A DNA stretch of 5,910 bases. Source: Thermodesulfobacteriota bacterium. GTDB taxonomy: Bacteria > Desulfobacterota > S145-22. Below the pieces are notes generated by a model, which saw only the letters and a program-made list of their open reading frames with translations, did not search any database and was not told where the DNA came from. The stretch's first letter is position 1, and each line of letters begins with the position of its first letter. A program made the translations under genes and the position numbers. Location of the stretch: NCBI GenBank assembly GCA_024763435.1, contig JANTFN010000117.1, forward strand, positions 1-5,910, given 5' to 3'. Below, in pieces: positions 1 to 5,783 of the stretch.

Positions 1-18
1 TTTTATTAAAAAAAGATG

Positions 19-46
19 TTGACAAACAGAGTATTTATGCTATCCT
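19..46 (+). promoter_or_regulatory. Probable sigma70-type promoter of the formate dehydrogenase operon
   Basis: A perfect -35 hexamer TTGACA (19-24) is followed after 16 bp by TATCCT (41-46), a 4/6 match to the -10 consensus. An A-rich stretch (8-14) lies just upstream. Transcription would start near 52-54, leaving a leader of about 145 nt before the first gene. I saw no sigma54-type -24/-12 pair here. The call rests on sequence match and position only. Confidence 0.6.
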
Positions 47-56
47 ATCGTTAGGA

Positions 57-142
57 GTCTTCCGACCCTGTTTCATCCTACAGGGAGGGCAGGGCGAGAG
101 GGTATAAGGAGCAATCCTTATGCCTGCCATGCGCAAAGGAAG
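57..142 (+). promoter_or_regulatory. Candidate Moco/Tuco-type riboswitch aptamer in the 5' leader
   Basis: The leader can fold into three helices around a junction. The closing helix is CTTCC (59-63) with GGAAG (138-142). The second is hairpin 66-71/80-85 (CCCTGT with ACAGGG, 8-nt loop). The third is a long arm, 88-93 with 123-128 (GGCAGG/CCTGCC), continuing past an asymmetric internal loop (94-103) into a perfect 7-bp stem 104-110/115-121 capped by the GNRA tetraloop GCAA (111-114). The order TCTTCCGACCC, hairpin, GGGAGGGCAGGGCGAGAGG, GNRA hairpin, CCTGCC resembles the molybdenum-cofactor RNA motif as I remember it. Riboswitches of that class occur upstream of Mo/W enzyme genes, and the next gene is one. 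The helices are seen in the sequence; the class assignment comes from memory without a covariance-model search. It could instead be an unrelated structured attenuator. Confidence 0.55.
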
Positions 143-175
143 CAGACCGTGACGGGTTTGCTTCCTTTTAACTTT
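135..175 (+). terminator. Leader intrinsic terminator (attenuator) upstream of fdnG
   Basis: AAAGGAAGCAGACC (135-148) pairs with GGTTTGCTTCCTTT (155-168) to give a 14-bp stem with one G-U pair and a 6-nt loop. It is followed by T169 and, after AAC, by another T5 run (173-177 region). It lies 15-60 nt upstream of the start codon and downstream of the promoter, so transcription must read through it for the operon to be expressed. The U-tract is interrupted by AAC, which may make it leaky. Its 5' arm (GGAAG, 138-142) overlaps the 3' strand of the proposed aptamer closing helix, so the two structures are mutually exclusive. Confidence 0.65.
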
Positions 176-198
176 TTCAGGGAAAGGAGGGTATGTAT

Positions 199-3100
199 AT
201 GGACGTTACAAGACGGGATTTTATAAAGATCTCGACGGCGTCGCTTGCCGCGGCGGGCCTTGGCGTCAGCCTGGAGCCGGTTAAAGCCTATGCCCGGCCG
301 CTGAAGATCAAGCAGGCAAAGATGTCCACCACGATCTGCCCCTACTGTGCCGTGGGATGCGGAATTATCGTTCACGCCCGCAAGGGCAAGGTCATCAACA
401 CCGAGGGAGATCCAGACCATCCCATCAACCGAGGGGCCCTCTGCAGTAAGGGCGCGGCGTTATACCAGCTGGCCAACAACAGCCGGCGGATTACCAAACC
501 CCTGTACCGGGCACCCGGCAGCGCCAAGTGGGAGGCCAAATCGTGGGACTGGACGCTGAATGAAATTGCTAAACGAATCAAAAAGACGCGGGATACCGCC
601 TTTGAAGTGAAAAACGCGAAGGGACAGGTGGTTAACCGGACAACGGCCATCGCGTCTGTGGGAAGCGCGGCGCTCGACAACGAAGAGTGCTGGCTGTATC
701 AGAAATTTCTGAGGGGTCTGGGCCTGGTGTATATTGAACACCAGGCACGTATCTGACACAGCGCTACCGTAGCGGCTCTGGCAGAGTCGTTTGGACGTGG
801 CGCGATGACGAATCACTGGATCGACATCCGAAACAGCAATTGCATTCTGGTTATGGGAAGCAACGCGGCAGAAAACCATCCCATTTCTTTCAAATGGGTC
901 AATATGGCAAAGGACAACGGAGCAACCCTGATCAGCGTGGATCCCCGGTATACGCGGACCTCCGCCCTGGCGGATATCTACGCGCCCCTGCGTTCCGGGA
1001 CCGATATTCCTTTTCTGGGCGGAATGATTAAGTATATCCTGGATCATAACCGCATCCAGTTCGGGTATGTTTCTGAATATACCAACGCCTCATTTCTGAT
1101 TGACGAGCGTTTCGACTTTCATGACGGGCTCTTTTCCGGTTACAACCCGAAAACCCGCAAATATGATAAGTCCTCCTGGAAGTATCAGTTAGGCAAAAAT
1201 GGGATTGCCAAACGGGATAAGACCTTGAAACATCCCCGTTGTGTTTATCAACTCCTTAAAAAATTCTACGCACGCTATACCCCGGAGAAGGTCTCGTCAA
1301 TTACCGGCACACCCAAAGATAAACTCCTGAAGGTGTATGAGGCCTACAGCCAGACCTACAAACCGGATAAGGCGGGGACCTGCATGTATGCCATGGGATG
1401 GACCCAGCATACCGTGGGAACCCAGAATATCCGGGCTATGGCGATGATACAGCTTCTCCTTGGCAACATCGGCGTTGCCGGCGGCGGCATTAATGCCCTC
1501 CGCGGTGAATCGAATGTCCAGGGTTCAACAGATCACTGCCTTCTCTGGCATATCATCCCGGGCTATCTCAAAACACCGAGGGCCTCGGATGAAACACTGG
1601 AAAAATACAACAAACATTACACCCCAACCACGAAGGACCCGCTCAGCGCTAACTGGTGGGGCAACTATGCCAAGTATTCGGTCAGTTATCTCAAATCCAT
1701 CTATGGCAAAGCGGCCAGGCCGGACAATGAATTTGGCTATCAGTATATGCCGAAGGTGGATGACGGCAAAAACTATTCCTGGCTGATGATCTTTGACGAG
1801 ATGTCCCGGGGTAAATTCAAGGGATTTCTTGCCTGGGGGCAGAATCCGGCCTGTAGCGGTGCCAATGCCAATATGGTTCGGGAATCGCTCGGAAAACTGG
1901 ATTGGATGGTGACCGCCAACCTCTGGGAAACGGAGACAGCGGCCTTCTGGAAGCGTCCCGGTGTGGACCCCAAGGGCATTAAGACAGAGGTTTTTCTGCT
2001 TCCGTGTGCTGCTTCAATGGAAAAAGAAGGGAGCATTACCAACAGCGGCCGGTGGTCCCAGTGGCGATACAAGGCAGTGGATCCGCCGGGAGAGGCAAAA
2101 CCCGACTCCGAGATCATCCACGCCCTCTATAAGCGTTTGAAAACGATGTATGAAAAAGAAGGCGGCCCGGTTAAGGAGGCCTTCCTGAATATGAAATGGG
2201 ATTACGGGGCCAGGGGTGGCAGTCTTGTGGATATCCACAAGGTCGCGAAAGAGATTAACGGTTATGACCTGACCACCGGAAAACTCCTGCCCTCCTTTGG
2301 AAAATGCAAGGCGGATGGCACCACCTCTTCAGGCAACTGGCTCTACTGCGCCAGCTATACCGAAAAGGGGAACATGGCGGCCCGGCGGGGCGCTATTGAC
2401 CGATCGGGTATCGGGCTCTATTCAGAGTGGTCCTGGTGCTGGCCGGTTAATCGGCGGATTATCTACAACCGTGCCTCGGTCGACACCATGGGAAAGCCGT
2501 GGAATCCGAAGCATCCTGTCATTCAGTTTAAGGGCCTGGTGAAGGATGGAAAATATGTCACCAAGAAGTGGGTTGGGGATGTCCCGGATGGCGGATGGTA
2601 TCCGATGCAGAACCCGGACGGGTCCTGGCGGAAGGATACGAAACGTCCATTTATTATGAAACCGGAAGGCGTTGGCAGGATTTTTGGCGCCGGACGGGCG
2701 GAAGGGCCTTTTCCCGAGCACTACGAACCCCTGGAGTGCCCGACCCCAAACCTGATGAATTCCCAGCAGTTCAACCCGGTTACGGCACGTCTCGACAAAA
2801 ACGGAAATCCCCTGTTCAAAACGGCCAAGGTTTGCGACCCGAGGTTTCCCATTGTCTGTACCACCTACCGTGTCTCCGAACACTGGCAGACCGGCGCTAT
2901 GACCCGGAATATTCCGTGGCTGGTGGAATTGATGCCGCAGATGTTTGTAGAGATGAGCCGGGAACTGGCGGAACAAAAAGAAATTAAAAACGGGGAATGG
3001 GTTTCGGTTGTCTCCCCGCGCGGGACGGCCCGGGCTGTGGCTATCGTAACGGAACGTTTCAAACCTTTTAAAGTCGGAGACGCAACGATTCATGAGGTCG

Positions 3101-3240
3101 GTATTCCCTGGTGTTTCGGATTCATGGGCCTTGCGAAAGGAGACAGCGCCAACCTCCTGACACCCAGTATTGGTGATGCCAACACTATGATTCCGGAGAC
3201 TAAGGCGTTTCTGGTAGATGTACGAAAGGGGGTGAAGTGA
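199..3240 (+). CDS. fdnG: Formate dehydrogenase-N-type catalytic subunit, selenocysteine-containing, Tat-exported
   Basis: Catalytic alpha subunit that oxidises formate to CO2 at a bis-molybdopterin-guanine-dinucleotide Mo or W centre on the outer face of the membrane. The open frame runs through TGA 754-756, read as selenocysteine (Sec186), into 1013 residues, close to the 1015 of E. coli FdnG. Residues 4-10 are the twin-arginine motif TRRDFIK, with likely cleavage after AYA (residue 32). C47-x2-C50-x3-C54-x27-C82 with K84 forms the proximal [4Fe-4S] site. Sec186 is followed by His187, as in the family. Further FdnG-like blocks are GWTQHTVGTQNIRAMAMIQ (about 400), NSGRWSQW (about 615) and a molybdopterin-dinucleotide-binding domain from about 880. 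GGAGG (186-190) sits 8 nt before ATG 199 but only 2 nt before ATG 193, so 199 is preferred; 193 would add two residues. FdnH follows after one base. Metal identity (Mo or W) and physiological direction cannot be read from the sequence. Confidence 0.96.
754..789 (+). promoter_or_regulatory. Selenocysteine UGA codon with downstream SECIS-like hairpin
   Basis: TGA 754-756 lies in frame between residues matching the FdnG active-site segment (QARI before; HSATVAALAESFGRGAMTNHW-type sequence after), exactly where E. coli FdnG has Sec. A 7-bp stem, CGGCTCT (773-779) with AGAGTCG (783-789, one G-U pair), carries the triloop GGC (780-782). Its apex is 23 nt after the UGA, within the usual spacing for a bacterial SECIS that binds SelB. 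A second perfect 5-bp hairpin, CGCTA (762-766) with TAGCG (770-774), shares bases 773-774, so both cannot form fully together. The Sec codon is near certain from homology; which hairpin acts is inferred. Confidence 0.85.
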
Positions 3241-3241
3241 A

Positions 3242-4030
3242 ATGGCCATCGATAAAGCCATAATGTATGACATGTCGAAGTGTACGGGCTGCCGGGGATG
3301 CCAGGTGGCTTGTATGCAGTGGAATCAGCTTCCAGCGGAAAAAACCATCAACCATGGCACCTATCAAAATCCCATGGAACTTGATGGGACGACCTGGAAT
3401 CTGATTGAATTCAAGGAACTCAACGACAGAGAGGGCTTCAGATGGGCTTTTTTCAGCCACCGATGCATGCACTGCATGGACGCGAGTTGTTTGTATGTTT
3501 GCCCCTCCGGTGCCATCAAACGGTCCCCACACGGGTTTGTCTATATAGATCAGACCATCTGTATCGGATGTAAAAACTGCGTCATGGCCTGCCATTATCA
3601 CATCCCGAAGGTCAATAAAGATACAGGAACAGCGATGAAATGCCGGGCCTGCCTCGATCGTGTGGAGGAAGGAATGGTTCCGGCCTGTGTGAAGACCTGC
3701 GGACCGGGGGCGCTTTCTTACGGAAATCGTGCTGCGATGCTGGCAAAGGCAAAAAAACGGGTTTCCGAGCTATACGAAAAGGGCTACAATCGCGCACAGA
3801 TCTATGGTGATACACAGGCAGGGGGAACCCACGTCTTCTATGTCCTGACAGAGGATCCCAAGGTTTTTGGACTGCCGAGGCAACCCAGGGTTGTCTCCAA
3901 ACGGCCGATTTCAATTCTTACCAGTTCCCTGATTACCATCATTGCCGCGGCGATTATCGGCCTGGCGGGGATTTTGAAGTTCAGGGAACGTGGAATCTAC
4001 AGAAAGGGGGGAGAAAACGATGGAAGTTAA
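3242..4030 (+). CDS. fdnH: Formate dehydrogenase iron-sulfur (beta) subunit with C-terminal membrane anchor
   Basis: Electron-transfer subunit of 262 residues carrying electrons from the catalytic subunit to the membrane subunit. Sixteen cysteines make four [4Fe-4S] motifs: C14-C17-C20-C24, C75-C78-C83-C87, C107-C110-C113-C117 and C134-C137-C149-C153. The segment KCRACLDRVEEGMVPACVKTC closely follows the FdnH/HybA-type pattern. A hydrophobic helix (about 223-245, ILTSSLITIIAAAIIGLAG) followed by basic residues matches the C-terminal anchor of E. coli FdnH. No signal peptide of its own is visible, so it is expected to be exported with the Tat-targeted alpha subunit. It is somewhat shorter than the 294-residue E. 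coli protein, mainly at the N-terminus. ATG 3242 begins one base after the fdnG stop with AAGGGGGT (3226-3233) as ribosome site. Its 3' end overlaps the next gene by 11 nt, which suggests translational coupling. Confidence 0.93.
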   Translation: MAIDKAIMYDMSKCTGCRGCQVACMQWNQLPAEKTINHGTYQNPMELDGTTWNLIEFKELNDREGFRWAFFSHRCMHCMDASCLYVCPSGAIKRSPHGFVYIDQTICIGCKNCVMACHYHIPKVNKDTGTAMKCRACLDRVEEGMVPACVKTCGPGALSYGNRAAMLAKAKKRVSELYEKGYNRAQIYGDTQAGGTHVFYVLTEDPKVFGLPRQPRVVSKRPISILTSSLITIIAAAIIGLAGILKFRERGIYRKGGENDGS

Positions 4031-4916
4031 CTGGGGTTTACCAATTGCCATTTATCTGTATGTCGCGGCCATGGCCGGCGGTGCTTATGTTGCGGCGGCG
4101 CTCTGCTGTATCTTCGGACCGGAAGAGCATCGTAAAACGACATGTTACGGATATCTCTATGCCATCCCGTTGCTCATCATCGGTGCCATTGCCTTGATTG
4201 TCGACCTGGGTCAGCCGGCCCGATTTATTAATCTCCTCGGGCTCTTTAAGTTCAACTCTCCCATGTCCGCGGGTGCCTGGGCGCTGCTTGTCTTTGGGTT
4301 TTTCTGCGTAATCAGTTCAGTCCTTACCCTGGGAGAAGATGGTGATAAAGGTGCTATGTGGACACTGTCAAAATGGATATCCGCCCTGGTGCCGAGAAAA
4401 GAGGTCGCGGCTATAGGCGCCATGGTAGCCATTTTTCTGATGGCCTATACCGGAACGCTGCTCAATTCCACGTCGGTGCCCATGTGGTCGGAAACGCCGC
4501 TGCTAAGCGGGTTGTTTCTTGCCTCCGGAATCTCAACAGGTGTTGCCCTGATGTTGCTGTTGAACCGGAAGATTGCCTTTGTCCCGCAACTCTACGCCCT
4601 GGAAGAGCTGGATAACATCGCGATTATCCTGGAGCTTGCCATTCTCCTGTTTTTCCTTCTGATGCTGCGAAGAGAGACAGGACCGTCCGGCCATTCTCTG
4701 ATTCACCCGCTTGTGACAGGGTCGATTGGCGCCTGGTTCTGGATTGGCGCGGTCATCGTGGGGATGATTCTCCCGCTTATCTTTAACTTTGTCTCGGGAC
4801 TCAGGGGAACGGAATCCGGAAAACTTCCTTCCATTTTATCGCCCATCTTGATTTTAATCGGCGGGTTTATCCTGAGGGTTGTGATCGTTTATGCCGGTCA
4901 GGCAGGGCTGGGATAA
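4020..4916 (+). CDS. NrfD/PsrC-family integral membrane quinone-reacting subunit of the formate dehydrogenase
   Basis: Protein of 298 residues with eight apparent transmembrane helices at about 7-33, 43-64, 82-105, 127-149, 160-182, 199-218, 235-262 and 270-293. Family marks are MAGGAY in helix 1 (18-23), DLGQPARF after helix 2 (62-69), SPMSAGAW before helix 3 (80-87), YTGTLLNSTSVPMW after helix 4, and LRVVIVYAGQ at the end. NrfD/PsrC proteins bind menaquinone and hold no haem, unlike the four-helix dihaem cytochrome FdnI that fills this place in E. coli. By position it should exchange electrons between the FdnH clusters and the quinone pool. GGAG (4010-4013) is 6 nt before ATG 4020. An upstream in-frame GTG at 3990 is less likely, since it would add a polar tail and has no ribosome site. 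The start overlaps the fdnH stop (TAA 4028-4030). Confidence 0.9.
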   Translation: MEVNWGLPIAIYLYVAAMAGGAYVAAALCCIFGPEEHRKTTCYGYLYAIPLLIIGAIALIVDLGQPARFINLLGLFKFNSPMSAGAWALLVFGFFCVISSVLTLGEDGDKGAMWTLSKWISALVPRKEVAAIGAMVAIFLMAYTGTLLNSTSVPMWSETPLLSGLFLASGISTGVALMLLLNRKIAFVPQLYALEELDNIAIILELAILLFFLLMLRRETGPSGHSLIHPLVTGSIGAWFWIGAVIVGMILPLIFNFVSGLRGTESGKLPSILSPILILIGGFILRVVIVYAGQAGLG

Positions 4917-4936
4917 CTTGCAAACAACTTGATTTT

Positions 4937-4972
4937 AAAAGCCCCGCGGGTGATTGCTCGTGGGGCTTTTTT
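4937..4972 (+). terminator. Rho-independent terminator of the fdn operon, probably bidirectional
   Basis: AAAAGCCCCGCG (4937-4948) pairs with CGTGGGGCTTTT (4959-4970), 12 bp with one G-U pair and a 10-nt loop. The stem is followed by a T-run (4967-4972). It starts 20 nt after the NrfD-like stop. Read on the minus strand, the same hairpin is followed by TTTT, so it could also stop transcripts arriving from the convergent toxin-antitoxin operon. Confidence 0.92.
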
Positions 4973-5002
4973 AATTATAACAGTGAAGTGGGCGGCGCGT
5001 CT

Positions 5003-5024
5003 AAAGAGGCCCATAAAAGACCTC
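5003..5024 (-). terminator. Weak terminator-like hairpin after the toxin gene
   Basis: On the minus strand GAGGTC (5024-5019) pairs with GGCCTC (5011-5006), six pairs including one G-U, with loop TTTTATG, followed by TTT (5005-5003). It lies 20 nt beyond the toxin stop codon. The stem is short and the T-run is only three bases, so it may be weak or accidental; the stronger hairpin at 4937-4970 lies behind it. Confidence 0.3.
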
Positions 5025-5043
5025 GAAGGTTATCCGCGTCCGT

Positions 5044-5472
5044 TCAACGGTCAGGTTGGCCAAGATATTTGCTCTGAAGGCCTGAATTTATAGCTGCATC
5101 TAATTGCCTTCTGTCTGATGTAATAAATAGATCTGCCTTCCACGCCAGGGCACAGGCGACGTGTAAGGCGTCCATGGCGCGTAGCACATTATTTTCTAAT
5201 AGTTTTACTGATCGTGATATGACCGCTGGCGTGAGTTGAATGACAGTGGCATCACGTACGTCATCAAGCAATCGTTTTTTAGCTTCTCGGTAATCCCTTT
5301 GAGTTAAAGAACCTTCTCGTAATCGCCTATTCAGGCCGGAGATGAGTTCTGGGACTAAAATAACGCAAAGAGACAGTTCTGAAGCTTGCTGGAGATAATC
5401 ATCGAGTTCGTCACTGCCCACTTCCTGGACGTATCTTTTAGCAAATGATGAAGAATCAACTGAAAGTCTCAA
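5044..5472 (-). CDS. vapC: PIN-domain ribonuclease toxin, VapC-like
   Basis: Predicted type II toxin of 142 residues, a usual length for VapC-like PIN proteins, which cleave RNA with Mg2+ or Mn2+. The acidic residues expected of the PIN active site are visible: D6 in the opening strand (LSVDSSSFAKRY), E42 in VPELISGLNRR, D101 in LRAMDALHVACAL and D120 in FITSDRRQLDAA. All four are present, so the nuclease is probably intact. The start is TTG (5472-5470), overlapping the antitoxin TGA (5471-5469) within TTGA. GAGG (5483-5480 on the minus strand) lies 7 nt upstream, inside the antitoxin gene, and supports this start. The order antitoxin-then-toxin with overlap is standard for type II modules. 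The RNA target cannot be read from the sequence. Confidence 0.9.
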   Translation of the reverse strand: MRLSVDSSSFAKRYVQEVGSDELDDYLQQASELSLCVILVPELISGLNRRLREGSLTQRDYREAKKRLLDDVRDATVIQLTPAVISRSVKLLENNVLRAMDALHVACALAWKADLFITSDRRQLDAAINSGLQSKYLGQPDR

Positions 5473-5702
5473 TAGTTGGCCTCACGTTCTTGCAGAATAG
5501 CGGAAGAGAGATCACTGCCTTTAATTTGCAACCGGATTCCCTGTTTTTTCCATGAGGGTTTCTCTAAAGTTTCATCGGAAAATGGAACAATTCCCGCCAC
5601 AGGCTTTCCGCGACGTAAAAGAACAAACCTCTCGCCATGTTCCACCTCAGTAATGAAGCCCGAAGCATTATTACGGAAGTTGGTAAATGTTATCGTTTTC
5701 AT
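5469..5702 (-). CDS. Phd/YefM-family antitoxin
   Basis: Small protein of 77 residues expected to bind and neutralise the PIN toxin encoded next, and to repress its own promoter. The N-terminal half (1-42) has the Phd/YefM DNA-binding pattern: ITFTNFRNNASGFITEVEHG, then RFVLLRRGKPVAGIVP. The C-terminal half (about 48-77, from PSWKK to SSAILQEREANY) resembles the toxin-wrapping tail of such antitoxins. ATG 5702 is preceded by AAGGAGG (5716-5710 on the minus strand) at 7 nt. Classical Phd and YefM partners are Doc and the RelE-like YoeB, while PIN toxins are often paired with AbrB- or RHH-type antitoxins. Phd-PIN pairs are also known and usually annotated as a prevent-host-death antitoxin with VapC. 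Symbols such as phd or vapB would both be defensible. Confidence 0.88.
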   Translation of the reverse strand: MKTITFTNFRNNASGFITEVEHGERFVLLRRGKPVAGIVPFSDETLEKPSWKKQGIRLQIKGSDLSSAILQEREANY

Positions 5703-5719
5703 TATAGTGCCTCCTTATA

Positions 5720-5737
5720 TGTACAATTAAATGTACA
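5720..5737. promoter_or_regulatory. Antitoxin operator: paired TGTACA palindromes
   Basis: Two identical six-base palindromes TGTACA (5720-5725 and 5732-5737), each preceded by A, lie 12 bp apart centre to centre. They sit between the antitoxin ribosome site and the promoter. TGTACA cores at 12-bp spacing are the reported recognition pattern of the YefM-YoeB operator in E. coli, which fits the family of the antitoxin. The upstream copy overlaps the -10 element, so bound repressor would block RNA polymerase. Confidence 0.75.
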
Positions 5738-5758
5738 CTAAATGAGGCATGTTGTCAA
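5730..5758 (-). promoter_or_regulatory. Promoter of the antitoxin-toxin operon
   Basis: On the minus strand a perfect -35 box TTGACA (5758-5753) is followed after exactly 17 bp by TACATT (5735-5730), a 4/6 match to the -10 consensus. Transcription would start near 5723, about 20 nt before the antitoxin start codon. The -10 overlaps one TGTACA operator, consistent with autorepression by the antitoxin or the complex. Confidence 0.75.
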
Positions 5759-5765
5759 GATTTTA

Positions 5766-5783
5766 ACTGAGTTGACTGAGTTG
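5766..5783. repeat. Perfect 9-bp tandem duplication ACTGAGTTG
   Basis: ACTGAGTTG occurs twice head to tail (5766-5774 and 5775-5783). It lies between the toxin-antitoxin promoter and the point where IstB-like coding sequence becomes recognisable. It may be a slippage product or a rearrangement scar. It is short, so chance is possible. Confidence 0.6.

Noticed and set aside
193..198. ATG 193 as the fdnG start
   Set aside because: It is only 2 nt from GGAGG, too close for initiation; ATG 199 is 8 nt away. The two-residue difference does not affect the Tat signal.
754..756. In-frame TGA as a nonsense mutation or frameshift making fdnG a pseudogene
   Set aside because: The frame is the same on both sides, the TGA sits at the known Sec position of FdnG with His following, a SECIS-like hairpin follows, and the rest of the gene is intact.
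460..1047. Minus-strand ORF (195 aa) across the Sec site
   Set aside because: It is antisense to conserved FdnG sequence including the active site; no ribosome site or family features were seen.
2422..3273. Long minus-strand ORF (283 aa) opposite fdnG
   Set aside because: It lies wholly antisense to a well-conserved coding region, has no recognisable domain, and its composition follows from the codon bias of the sense gene.
3990..4019. GTG at 3990 as the start of the NrfD-like gene
   Set aside because: It would add a charged 10-residue leader and a longer overlap with fdnH. ATG 4020 has a well-spaced GGAG and places helix 1 at the N-terminus as usual in the family.
5040..5050. Small inverted repeat CCGTT-C-AACGG at the toxin stop codon
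   Set aside because: It has only five pairs with a one-base centre, which cannot form a stable RNA hairpin, and no T-run follows.
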